Shown: one piece after another, positions 7,522 through 15,400 of the stretch | Position numbering within the stretch: position 1 is the stretch's first letter | Layout of the letters: each line of letters starts with the position of its first letter | Notes under the pieces: generated by a model | The model's input: only the letters and a program-made list of their open reading frames with translations | The model's database searches: none | Told to the model about the DNA's origin: nothing | Translations under genes and position numbers: made by a program | Assembly: GCA_035275285.1 (NCBI GenBank) | Contig: DATENA010000009.1 | Coordinates: 1 to 20,737, forward strand | DNA: 20,737 bases | Direction of reading: 5' to 3' | Source: Chersky-265 sp035275285 | GTDB lineage: Bacteria; Fibrobacterota; Fibrobacteria; UBA11236

Positions 7522-7550
7522 ATTGTGACCCTTATTTTACCGGTAGTCAA
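7522..7550 (-). promoter_or_regulatory. Sigma-70-type promoter for the secreted protein gene
   Basis: Reading the minus strand, TTGACT (7545-7550) is followed after exactly 17 nt by CACAAT (7522-7527), 24 nt upstream of the ATG. The -35 matches consensus at 5 of 6 positions and the -10 at 4 of 6. Confidence 0.5.
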
Positions 7551-7800
7551 CCCAAAATCCCTTGCGCACAAGCCCGAAATAGGAGTGAAAATCGAAATCC
7601 GGCGGGAATCCGGGGCCGCGAACCGGCCCGAATCGGAAACGATGGGAAAGATGGGGAGGGCCGGAGCGGCGCGGTCCGCGTTCCAGGCCCAATGCGGAGC
7701 GATTCCTCGGAGGAGCGCCGCACTCCCGGTGGGGAAAATACCCTTTGCGAGGCCGGAAGTCCGTGATCGCGCTCACGTCTCCGGGAATCAGGAGCGGGAT

Positions 7801-7829
7801 TTGTGCCCCCGTCGAGACCGTGGTAAAAT
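7801..7829 (+). promoter_or_regulatory. Possible sigma-70-type promoter for the DUF1338 gene
   Basis: TTGTGC (7801-7806) is followed after 17 nt by TAAAAT (7824-7829), 46 nt upstream of the ATG. The -10 is good (5 of 6) and the -35 weak (3 of 6). The start at 7876 has GGGAG 8 nt upstream. Confidence 0.4.
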
Positions 7830-7875
7830 GGGTGGGGCGATTTTATCTTAATCCGAAGCGACGGGAGATTGACCC

Positions 7876-8679
7876 ATGGGAACCCTGCAAGACCTTCTCG
7901 ACCTGCTCTGGCGCGATTACAGCGCCCTGAACCCCCAGGCCCGCCGCATCCACGATCTGCTCGAAGGGCGCGGCGAAACCATCGTCAACGATCATATCGC
8001 CTTCCGCACTTTCGCCTATCCGGGCATGGACGTCAAGGCCATGGCCGCCCCCTATGTCGCGCTCGGCTACCGCCCCGGCGGCGAATACGTCTTCCCCGAA
8101 AAGAAACTCACCGCGGTCCATTACCGGCACCCGGACCCGCTGATTCCCAAAATCTTCATCAGCCAGATCCACCTCGATCTCTTGAGCGCCGGTTCCCGCT
8201 CCATGCTGCTCGGCCTCATCAACCAAGTGCCCCGGGAGTTCCTCGCGCGCCCGGACTGGTCCGCCGGCGGCCGCCCTTGGAACCTCGACTTCACCGTGTT
8301 CGAGGCCCTGGAACGGGAAAGCGAATACGCGGCCTGGATGTCCGCCTTCGGATTCCGCGCCAACCATTTCACCGTCTTCGCCAATGCCTTGCGCACTTTC
8401 CCCCATCTCTCCGCCCTGAACGATTTCCTCAAGGCCCGGGGCTTCCGCCTCAACGCCTCCGGGGGCGAGATCAAAGGGAACCCCGGCATCTTCCTGGAGC
8501 AATCCTCCACCCTGGCCAACGAAGCCGATGCCCCCTTCCGGGACGGCGTCCGCAAGGTGCCGGGCTGCTACTATGAATTCGCGCGCCGCTATCCCATGCC
8601 GGATGGGGCGCTCTTCCAGGGTTTCAACGACAAGTCCGCGGACAAGATCTTCGAATCCACCGATCGCAAATCCCGGTGA
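7876..8679 (+). CDS. DUF1338 protein, 2-oxoadipate dioxygenase/decarboxylase-like
   Basis: Protein of 267 residues of the DUF1338 (vicinal-oxygen-chelate-like) family. Its characterised member HglS of Pseudomonas putida is an Fe(II) enzyme that turns 2-oxoadipate into D-2-hydroxyglutarate in lysine catabolism. The expected metal set is present: His40 in NDHIAFRTF (with the substrate-binding Arg44), His164 in RANHFTVF, and Glu234 in CYYEFARRYP. It is clearly shorter than HglS (over 400 residues) and belongs to the short form of the family, so its substrate may differ. It converges on astB, with only 15 bases between the stop codons. Its position beside an arginine-catabolic cluster suggests amino-acid breakdown, but nothing else of the lysine/2-aminoadipate route is in view. 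Confidence 0.8.
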   Translation: MGTLQDLLDLLWRDYSALNPQARRIHDLLEGRGETIVNDHIAFRTFAYPGMDVKAMAAPYVALGYRPGGEYVFPEKKLTAVHYRHPDPLIPKIFISQIHLDLLSAGSRSMLLGLINQVPREFLARPDWSAGGRPWNLDFTVFEALERESEYAAWMSAFGFRANHFTVFANALRTFPHLSALNDFLKARGFRLNASGGEIKGNPGIFLEQSSTLANEADAPFRDGVRKVPGCYYEFARRYPMPDGALFQGFNDKSADKIFESTDRKSR

Positions 8680-8687
8680 GCGGCAAG

Positions 8688-8706
8688 CCGGGCCTTACGG
8701 GCCCGG
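8688..8706. terminator. Hairpin at the convergent junction of the DUF1338 gene and astB
   Basis: A 7-bp perfect GC stem, CCGGGCC (8688-8694) with GGCCCGG (8700-8706) and loop TTACG, overlaps the astB stop codon. It has no T-tract on either strand, so it could block or slow transcription from both sides without being a standard intrinsic terminator. Confidence 0.4.
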
Positions 8707-10101
8707 GGCGGCCATTCCCAGAATGCGGTAGATGCCGGCCAAGGCGGCCCGGCTTTCCCCGGGCAGGGAAGGATCGGCCAAGTCCTTGGGAAGCAGCCGG
8801 TCGCGGTAGTGTTCCTCCACCCACGCCTTCAATTTCCCGTACAAAGCCTCGCCGAACTTTACGCCCGCGGGGACCTGCATCCACTCTTTCTCCGTCAAAG
8901 CCACGCGCAGGCGCAGGCAGGCGGGCCCGCCGCCGTTCCGCATGCTCTGCCGCAGGTCCGCGAACTCCACCCGCGTGATGCCCAGGCCCCGTCCGGGCAG
9001 GGCCTCCAGGTATTTCCGCGTGCGCGGATCGCGGCGGCATTCGGCCGCGGCCAGGAGCAGCGTCCCGCCGTCCGGCAAGGTCAGGATCTGGCTGTTGAAG
9101 AGATAGGTGGCCACGGCCGCGTCCAACGGCACCTCGCGGGACTTCACTTCGATGATGCGCAGGCTGCCGCCCTCGCCTTGCCGGCCCCGCAGGCCCCCGA
9201 CGTTCATCACCGCGTAGCTGCGCCGGAGTTCCTGCAGGGCCTCGGCCTGGTCCTTGAAGGCCGCCTGGTGGCAGAACAGCAGGTTCCCGTTGCCCACCGA
9301 GATCACGTCGTTGTGGAACACGCCGGCGTCGACGGCGGCGGGGTTCTGCTCCAGGAAGACCGCGCGGCCGGGATCCAGGCGGTGGAGCCGCGCCACCGCG
9401 ATGGAAGCCTCCACGCTCTGGCGGGGCAGAAACCTGCGGGTTACCCCGGGCGGAGCGCGGCCTCCGGCGCGGCCCGCGGAGGCCGCGGCCTCGAGGCCGT
9501 ACACGAAGACCTGGAGACCGGGCGCGCCGTGGGAAGGCGCCAGGCGGATATGGTTGGCGGCGCCTTCGTCGCCGAAGAAGCGGCCGGGCGGGAGCGGATC
9601 GTGATGGGCGAAGCGGGGGCCCGGGAACAGTTTCCGGAGCAGGGCGGCGGTGTGCGGCGGCTCCACGCTGCGGTGGAGCTGGCTGGCCAGGTTCGCCGGC
9701 GTGAAATGCACCCGGCCGTCCGCGCTGTCGGCGGAAGGGGACACGGTGGCGGCGTTGGCGGTCCACATGGCGGAAGCGCTGTAACAAGACGCCAGCAGGA
9801 CCGGATCGGCCTTGGCGGCTTTCGCCAGGACCTCCCCGTCGGACCCGGAAAAGCCCAGCCGGCGCAGCCAGGCGATATCGGGGCGGTCCTGGGGAGGAAG
9901 CACCGCCTGCGCCACTCCCAGGGCGGCCACGCGGCGCATCTTCTCCAGGCCTTGCAGGGCGGCCTGCCTGGGATTGGCGGGCTTGCGCTTGTTGGCTTGG
10001 GAGGCCACGTTGCCGTGGGCCAGGCCGGCATAGTTGTGGGTGGGTCCCACCAAACCGTCGAAATTGGCTTCCAAGGCCGCAGGCGATGGTTTCCTGTTCA
10101 C
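8695..10101 (-). CDS. astB: N-succinylarginine dihydrolase
   Basis: Second enzyme of the arginine succinyltransferase pathway. It hydrolyses N2-succinylarginine to N2-succinylornithine, CO2 and ammonia. The protein is 468 residues, slightly longer than typical AstB (~445). It begins at the family's N-terminal block (NFDGLVGPTHNYAGLAHGN). The catalytic triad positions are visible: Glu179 in GDEGAANH, His263 in VFHNDVISVGNGN, and Cys395 in NGGGPACLRLRV. The GTG at 10101 is chosen because AAGGAG lies ~10 nt upstream and the conserved region starts just after it; a TTG at 10161 would add 20 residues. The gene is last in the AST cluster, separated from astD by a lipoprotein/barrel gene. Confidence 0.97.
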   Translation of the reverse strand: MNRKPSPAALEANFDGLVGPTHNYAGLAHGNVASQANKRKPANPRQAALQGLEKMRRVAALGVAQAVLPPQDRPDIAWLRRLGFSGSDGEVLAKAAKADPVLLASCYSASAMWTANAATVSPSADSADGRVHFTPANLASQLHRSVEPPHTAALLRKLFPGPRFAHHDPLPPGRFFGDEGAANHIRLAPSHGAPGLQVFVYGLEAAASAGRAGGRAPPGVTRRFLPRQSVEASIAVARLHRLDPGRAVFLEQNPAAVDAGVFHNDVISVGNGNLLFCHQAAFKDQAEALQELRRSYAVMNVGGLRGRQGEGGSLRIIEVKSREVPLDAAVATYLFNSQILTLPDGGTLLLAAAECRRDPRTRKYLEALPGRGLGITRVEFADLRQSMRNGGGPACLRLRVALTEKEWMQVPAGVKFGEALYGKLKAWVEEHYRDRLLPKDLADPSLPGESRAALAGIYRILGMAAPGP

Positions 10102-10166
10102 GCTGGCCGGGCTCCTTCCATTCCCAACAGTATACAACCCGGGCGTGGCCCCTATCCGCAATCAGG

Positions 10167-11270
10167 CTAGAAGCGGAACCCCAGTCCGAAACCGATCAGG
10201 ATCTCGCTCCCGTCGAAATCCCGGCTGCCCTTGGGGAACCTGGGGTTCTCTTGCATGAAGCGCGCATCGCAACGCGCCAGGAAGCCATTCCCCATCAGCC
10301 ATTGCAATTCAGGCCCGGCATACCAGCCGATCCCCGAACCCGCGTCATCGTTGAATCGGAAATCCTGCTGGGATTCGACGAAGTCCTTGTATTCCTCGGC
10401 GAAGGCCAGCCGGGTATAGTCCAGGCCGGCGGCCACTCCGAGTTGCAGCACCCCCTTGCCCGCCTCCATCTGCCAGGGCACGGCCACGAACCCCAAATCG
10501 GTGCTCCAGGCATTGGTATAACCCATCGGCTCGGTGCCGGAGGCCGTGGCGCGGCCCCACAAGCCGCCCGTCCCGACATGGATTCCCATGCGATCGAAAA
10601 AAAAGTAGCGCAAGGCGATGGTGAATCCGATTTTTTCGACGTTGGCTTTGTCGCCATCGTCGTTCACCAACCCGGACCTTTTCTGGAGGCCGCCCGTCAC
10701 GCTTCCGATCCTGAAGTCCGCCAGCACGTGCAATCCCTGGGAGCGGGTGGACCGGCCTCCGTTCCGCATTTTCTCCGTCGCCACCAGCTTGGTTCTGAGC
10801 ATGGTCCCGGGTTCCGTGATCTTGACGTTGTATTTCCCTTCCAGCGAGTCCGTTTCCGAAAGGTGGTTGCGGGCCATGATGAATCCGGCCGTGACGTCCT
10901 GCCGGAAAAAATAGGTGCTGTCCGCCTGGAAGTCCAGTTCCACCATGGCGGTGTTCTCCGCCACTGAGAACAGGCGATGCCTTCCCGGATTGAGGGAAAA
11001 CCAGATGTGCTGGCCGGCCTTGTTGCTGCCCGCTTCCAGGGTGTCGATGCGCGTATTCTCGGCGAACACGTTGAACGAAACCCGCGAAGCGTACCGGGAA
11101 GGCCTGGCGACGTAGACGGTCGCCATCCCGGGAATCCTGGCCTTGGCGCCGGGCAGCACGAACCCTTCCGTTTCCTTTTGCAGGTCCGGGAGCGCGGCCG
11201 GGGCGCATCCCAGGAATGGCAGGCAGGCGCAGAACAGGGCGGGGATCGCGAAGATCGTTCGGTTCGACAC
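10167..11270 (-). CDS. Lipoprotein with DUF2846-like domain and C-terminal outer-membrane beta-barrel
   Basis: Protein of 367 residues embedded between astD and astB. Residues 1-21 are a lipoprotein signal ending in FLGC (Cys22). Residues ~48-135 (ATVYVARPSRY..., PGRHRLFSVAENTAMVELDF) resemble DUF2846, a small beta domain of surface lipoproteins. From ~180 onward the chain has alternating amphipathic strands (LHVLADFRIGS, IGFTIALRYFFF, LGVAAGLDYTRLAFA, ILIGFGLGFRF) and ends in Phe, as outer-membrane barrels do. The number of strands suggests about eight. The GTG at 11270 is supported by AAAGGA 6 nt upstream and by placing the signal peptide at the N-terminus. It is not a known AST component. 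It could be a porin-like or surface-exposed accessory protein, or simply inserted in the cluster. Confidence 0.75.
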   Translation of the reverse strand: MSNRTIFAIPALFCACLPFLGCAPAALPDLQKETEGFVLPGAKARIPGMATVYVARPSRYASRVSFNVFAENTRIDTLEAGSNKAGQHIWFSLNPGRHRLFSVAENTAMVELDFQADSTYFFRQDVTAGFIMARNHLSETDSLEGKYNVKITEPGTMLRTKLVATEKMRNGGRSTRSQGLHVLADFRIGSVTGGLQKRSGLVNDDGDKANVEKIGFTIALRYFFFDRMGIHVGTGGLWGRATASGTEPMGYTNAWSTDLGFVAVPWQMEAGKGVLQLGVAAGLDYTRLAFAEEYKDFVESQQDFRFNDDAGSGIGWYAGPELQWLMGNGFLARCDARFMQENPRFPKGSRDFDGSEILIGFGLGFRF

Positions 11271-11276
11271 GTGAAA

Positions 11277-11301
11277 TCCTTTCGGAACGGGCGCCCGAAA
11301 G
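11277..11301 (-). promoter_or_regulatory. Hairpin overlapping the ribosome site of the lipoprotein/barrel gene
   Basis: On the minus strand CTTTCGG (11295-11301) can pair perfectly with CCGAAAG (11279-11285) across a 9-nt loop. The ribosome site AAAGGA occupies 11277-11282, so four of its six bases lie in the stem. This could limit translation of the gene at 11270 unless melted or opened by upstream translation. Confidence 0.45.
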
Positions 11302-11399
11302 CGTAACAATCCGGGCGGGAATTTTCACCGGTTCCGGATGGCTTGCGCGGGTTGCGGCGGAGCGGATTTTGGGGATTGGGAGTTCGAGGATCCAAGGGT

Positions 11400-12893
11400 T
11401 CAAGGATCGATGCCGGGGGGCAACCGGGCGGGAACCTTGGCCGCCGCGGCTTCCAGGGAAGCCACGGGATAGGCGCAATAATCCGCCGCATAGGAGGCGC
11501 TGGGCCGATGGTTCCCGCTTTCCCCCACGCCGCCGAAGGGCAGCTTGCCGCTGGCCCCGGTGGTCTGGCGGTTCCAGTTCACCACCCCCGCGCGGATGCG
11601 GAGGTGGAACGCGTCCCAAAGGTCCCGGCGATCGCTGATCAGCCCCGCCGCCAGGCCGAAGCGGGTGCGGTTGGCTTCTCCGATGGCCGCGTCGTAGGAA
11701 TCCACCCGGATCACCTGCAAGAGCGGGCCGAAGAATTCCTCGTCGGGACGCTCCCGCGCCCCGGTCATGTCCACCAGGCCCGGGGCCAGGAACGCGGAGG
11801 ATCGTTCCTCGACCCGTCCGCGGGCCAGCTTGCGCATGGGGACCAGGATCCGTCCGCCGGCCTTTTCCAGGGCGGCCTGGGCTTCCAGGAGCCGTTCCGC
11901 GGCGGCGGCGGAGATCACCGGTCCCAGGAACGGCTCGGGCACGTCTTCCGGGGCGCCCACGCGCAGGCGCGGCAGCAGGGCCAGGAGCGCGTCCAGGTGC
12001 CTGTCCCCTTCCGGCCCCGCGGGCAGGATCAGGCGCCGCGCGCAGACGCAGCGTTGCCCGGCGGTGACGTAGGCCGATTGGGCCGCGAGGTACGCCGAGG
12101 CTTCCGCGTCCGCGCAGTCCCACACCACCAGGGGATTGTTGCCGCCCAGCTCCAGGGCCAGGATGCGGCCGGGATGATCGGCGAAGAGGCGGTTCAAGGC
12201 CGCCCCGGCGGCGCGGCTGCCGGTGAAGAACAGCCCGTCCAGGCCGGGATGGGAGGCCAGGGAAACCCCCGTGCTACGTCCCCCCTGGACCAGGTTGAGG
12301 ACCCCGGCGGGCAGGCCCGCCGCCGCCCAGATCTCCGCGGCCGCCTCCCCCACTCCCGGGGTCAGTTCGCTGGGCTTGAACACCACGGTGTTGCCGGCCA
12401 GCAGGGCGGGGACGATGTGGCTGTGGGGCAGATGCCCGGGCAGGTTGAACGGCCCCAATACGGCCGCCACGCCGTGGGGACGGAAGCGTTTGACGGCGGT
12501 GAACCCGGCCTGCGGAAAGGAGGTCTCCGCGCAGCGCTCCCGGAAGGCCTCCAGGGAATTGGCCACCTTGGCGATCATGGTCTCCACTTCCTGCCGGCAT
12601 TCCCACATGGGCTTGCCGGTCTCCCGGGCGATGGCCACGGCCACGACGGCTTCCCCGGACAGGTCCGCCTGCAACCAGTCCGCGTAGGCCCGCAGGTACC
12701 CGGCGCGTTTCTCCGGGCCCAGCGCGCTCCAGGCCGGGAAGGCCGCGCGCGCCGAGGCGACCGCGGCATCCACGTCCGCCGCGTCCGATTCCCTTCCCGT
12801 CCAGGCGGGCAGGCCGGTGGCGGGATCGGTGGAATGGAACTCCGCCCCCGCGGCCGTCCGCCAGGCGCCTCCGATGCGGTTTCCCTTGCTCAT
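11400..12893 (-). CDS. astD: Succinylglutamate-semialdehyde dehydrogenase
   Basis: Fourth step of the AST pathway: NAD-dependent oxidation of N-succinylglutamate 5-semialdehyde to N-succinylglutamate. The protein is 497 residues, the usual AstD length. Aldehyde dehydrogenase residues are in place: Asn150 in AAVLGPFNLPGHLPH, Lys173 in VVFKPSE, catalytic Glu248 in LALELGGNNPLV, and catalytic Cys282 in TAGQRCVCARR. The block GPFNLPGHLPHSHIVPALLAGN is characteristic of AstD within the superfamily. The ATG at 12893 has GGGAG ~8 nt upstream. It follows astA by 31 nt on the same strand. Confidence 0.97.
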   Translation of the reverse strand: MSKGNRIGGAWRTAAGAEFHSTDPATGLPAWTGRESDAADVDAAVASARAAFPAWSALGPEKRAGYLRAYADWLQADLSGEAVVAVAIARETGKPMWECRQEVETMIAKVANSLEAFRERCAETSFPQAGFTAVKRFRPHGVAAVLGPFNLPGHLPHSHIVPALLAGNTVVFKPSELTPGVGEAAAEIWAAAGLPAGVLNLVQGGRSTGVSLASHPGLDGLFFTGSRAAGAALNRLFADHPGRILALELGGNNPLVVWDCADAEASAYLAAQSAYVTAGQRCVCARRLILPAGPEGDRHLDALLALLPRLRVGAPEDVPEPFLGPVISAAAAERLLEAQAALEKAGGRILVPMRKLARGRVEERSSAFLAPGLVDMTGARERPDEEFFGPLLQVIRVDSYDAAIGEANRTRFGLAAGLISDRRDLWDAFHLRIRAGVVNWNRQTTGASGKLPFGGVGESGNHRPSASYAADYCAYPVASLEAAAAKVPARLPPGIDP

Positions 12894-12924
12894 GTTCCCG
12901 CTCCCGGGTCCTTTCCGCCGCCCA

Positions 12925-13953
12925 TCATGCGATGGGCCGCAGCGGCGCGATGCGCACCGCGTCGCCTTTCTTGAGGTCCAGCGCCAGCGCGGTTTCCCTG
13001 CCGATTTCGACGCCTTTTCCGGGGACGATCGCCAAGGTCGCCGCCGTGGCGCGGAATCCCTGCGAATAGGTATTGGAAACGATATACGGATCCGAATCGA
13101 TGGGTTTGCCGGCGATCTTCCAGACCTCCGCGGTGCGGCTCTCGCGCACGGTGCGGATCTCGTCGGTGGCGCAGCTCACGATGGGACCGGCCTCGAAAAT
13201 GTCCACCATCCCCGAGAACGCGAAGCCTTCGCTTTCCAGCAGCTTGACCGCGGGCACGCTTTCGGAATGCACCCGGCCGATCACGTCCTGGGCCACCTTG
13301 GGAAGCAGGGGGATGTAGATGGGATGCTTGGGCATCAGGTCCGCGATGAACTGCTTGTCCTTCATCACCAGGGCGTCCGCCTTGGGGAAGTCCAGGTCGA
13401 AGAAATGCCGCCCCAGGGCGTCCCAGAACACGGATCCGCCTTTTTCGTCGATGACGCCGCGCATCTCCGCCAGCACCACCGGATCGAAGAACTGCCGGTG
13501 GTCGGCGATGAAGACGAAGCGGCTCAGGGACAGCAGCCTGCCGTTGGCGCCCTTGCGGGAGGCCGGGGACAGGAACAGGCTGCCTATCTCGGAGGGGCCG
13601 TTGTGCTCTTCCACCAGGTGCAGGGCGCTGACTTCCTTGCGCACCTTGAGCATCTTGGACTCCGCCACCGTGGACACGATGCGGTAGGAATAGAAGGGCT
13701 CGAAACCGCCCACCTTGGAGACGATGCCGGCCGTGCCCACCACCTTGCCCCTTTCCAGATCCTCCATCACGAACAGGTAGGTCTCGCCGCCGGGCTTGTC
13801 CGCCATGCGGGAGAAGCCGCGCTGGGATTCCTTGATGCGGCGCTTCAGCAGGGGGCGATCATGGGGCAGGGTGGTGAGGCCGAAGCTGGCCTGGGAAGAC
13901 AGGTCCATCAGCGATTCCAGGTCGTCGGCCTGCACGGGGCGGATGATGACCAT
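12925..13953 (-). CDS. astA: Arginine N-succinyltransferase
   Basis: Entry enzyme of the AST pathway: succinyl-CoA plus L-arginine gives N2-succinylarginine. The protein has 342 residues, close to the 344 of E. coli AstA. It starts with the family's MVIIRPVQADDLESL and carries a GNAT-like N-terminal half (IGSLFLSPASRKGANGRLLS). The active-site His229 in IGRVHSESVPA falls at exactly the position assigned in the family. The ATG at 13953 lies 3 nt after the stop of the aminotransferase gene, so translation is probably coupled. AstA commits arginine to this route, and its presence with AstB and AstD makes the cluster assignment secure. Confidence 0.97.
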   Translation of the reverse strand: MVIIRPVQADDLESLMDLSSQASFGLTTLPHDRPLLKRRIKESQRGFSRMADKPGGETYLFVMEDLERGKVVGTAGIVSKVGGFEPFYSYRIVSTVAESKMLKVRKEVSALHLVEEHNGPSEIGSLFLSPASRKGANGRLLSLSRFVFIADHRQFFDPVVLAEMRGVIDEKGGSVFWDALGRHFFDLDFPKADALVMKDKQFIADLMPKHPIYIPLLPKVAQDVIGRVHSESVPAVKLLESEGFAFSGMVDIFEAGPIVSCATDEIRTVRESRTAEVWKIAGKPIDSDPYIVSNTYSQGFRATAATLAIVPGKGVEIGRETALALDLKKGDAVRIAPLRPIA

Positions 13954-13956
13954 GGT

Positions 13957-15396
13957 TCAAGCCTTGCCTTTCTCTTCGGGAGCCGGGCCCGGAGCGGCGG
14001 CTTCCGCGGCCGCGAAGTCCGACAGCACCCGCTCCAGGATCGGGAAGGCGGCATCGATATCGGATTCCTCCACGCCGCCCACCGGCAGCAGGAAGCGGGC
14101 CTTGGCCGTCTTGTCGCCGGCGATGAACCCTATCACTCCGGCTTCGAACAGCTTGCGCAGGAAGCGCGCGACCTTGTCCGGGTCCCCGCCCAAAGGCGTG
14201 AAGGCGATCATCCCGCCCATGCCGAAAGGCCCGGCAGCCAGGTCCGGACGGCGCAGGGCCAGGTCCTCGAGCTTGTCCGTGAAGCGCCTGCCGAGGCGCA
14301 TGATCTTCCCGTCCGGGCCCAGGAAGCCCTGTTCCTCCATGGCGCGCAGGATCACGGAAGCCGAGCGGATGGCCACCGAAGGGGCCGTGAAGGTCTGGCT
14401 CACCAGGCCGGGCTTGGGCCGGTACTCGGCGCGGATCAGGGTCGCGCAGGCCTGGCTCAGCTTGCCCAAGGTCACCGCATCCACGAATTCGTCCAGGCCG
14501 AAATGCTGGAAGGCGAAATACTCGGAAGTGCGGCCGAAGGTCTGGATCTCGTCGGCCAGCACGGCCACGCCCGCGGCGCGCAGGGTCTGCATCAGGGCGC
14601 GGAAGAATTCCGCCGTGCCGGGCACGTAACCCCCGCCTTCCCCTTGGATCAGTTCGAAGATCATGCAGGCGTGCAGGCCGGGATGGCGCGCCAGATGGCC
14701 CTTCACCGCCGCCACCGCTTCCGCGGTGCTTTCCGCCGGCCGGGCCTCGTCGTAGAAGGGAACGTGGTCCACCGCCAGCATTTCCGGCAGGCCCTGCCGG
14801 TAGGCGGCCTTGTCCGTCACCTGGGACAGCGCCAGGGTGCGTCCCGCGAAGCAATGCTCGAAGGCGAGCACGCGGTGGGCCGGAAAGCGTTTCTGGAAAA
14901 TCGCCTTCAGGGCGTTCTCGTTCGCCATGGCGCCGCTGCCGGTCAGGAACCCATGCGCCATTTTCGCGCCCTTGCGGTTGGCGGCGGCCAGCAATTGCCG
15001 GAGCAGTTCCTCGCTGTCGGCGTTCTGCTGCAGGTTGCCCTGCATCACGGTGTTCTCCAGGGCCGCGTCCACGCCCGCTTCCAGCAGGGAGGGATGGTTG
15101 TGCCCCATGTAATGCACGCCGATGCCGGTGATGAAATCGTATTTCACGCTCCCGTCGGCCAGCTCCACCAGGGCGCCGCGCCCCATGCCGCTCCCCAGGT
15201 AGGGGTAGTACAGGGACGCGCCGCGGTTGGCGGCGAAGCGCGCCAGGGTTTCCGCGTAGCCTCGGCGCAATTCCGGATCGGGCGGGCGGATGCCCGTGAG
15301 CAGGGCCTGGTGATCGCGCAAGGTCTCGCGCAGGAGACGTTTCGCCTCCGTTACCCTGGGATCCTCCGCCAATGCTTCCGCCGCCAATTTCGCCAC
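13957..15396 (-). CDS. Class III PLP-dependent aminotransferase, probable AstC role
   Basis: Protein of 479 residues of the class III (ornithine/acetylornithine) aminotransferase fold. The PLP-binding features are visible: TGSGAMANENALK for the phosphate cup, VAVLADEIQTFGRT with Asp282 for the pyridine nitrogen, and VTLGKLSQ with Lys312 as the Schiff-base lysine. In this cluster it most likely converts N2-succinylornithine to succinylglutamate semialdehyde. It is about 70 residues longer than E. coli AstC and differs in its N-terminal region, so it belongs to a different subgroup; I leave the symbol blank. The GTG at 15396 is preferred over a GTG at 15420 because AAGGAGG sits 8 nt before it. 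The gene begins 4 nt after the M20 gene ends and ends 3 nt before astA. Confidence 0.88.
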   Translation of the reverse strand: MAKLAAEALAEDPRVTEAKRLLRETLRDHQALLTGIRPPDPELRRGYAETLARFAANRGASLYYPYLGSGMGRGALVELADGSVKYDFITGIGVHYMGHNHPSLLEAGVDAALENTVMQGNLQQNADSEELLRQLLAAANRKGAKMAHGFLTGSGAMANENALKAIFQKRFPAHRVLAFEHCFAGRTLALSQVTDKAAYRQGLPEMLAVDHVPFYDEARPAESTAEAVAAVKGHLARHPGLHACMIFELIQGEGGGYVPGTAEFFRALMQTLRAAGVAVLADEIQTFGRTSEYFAFQHFGLDEFVDAVTLGKLSQACATLIRAEYRPKPGLVSQTFTAPSVAIRSASVILRAMEEQGFLGPDGKIMRLGRRFTDKLEDLALRRPDLAAGPFGMGGMIAFTPLGGDPDKVARFLRKLFEAGVIGFIAGDKTAKARFLLPVGGVEESDIDAAFPILERVLSDFAAAEAAAPGPAPEEKGKA

Positions 15397-15400
15397 GTCG

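Larger units (their letters stand above)
7499..7875. other. Divergent intergenic region, 377 bases
   Basis: This gap separates two divergently transcribed genes. It holds one promoter candidate near each end (7522-7550 minus, 7801-7829 plus). The ~250 bases between them show no convincing coding frame, RNA signature or long repeat to my eye. Confidence 0.7.
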
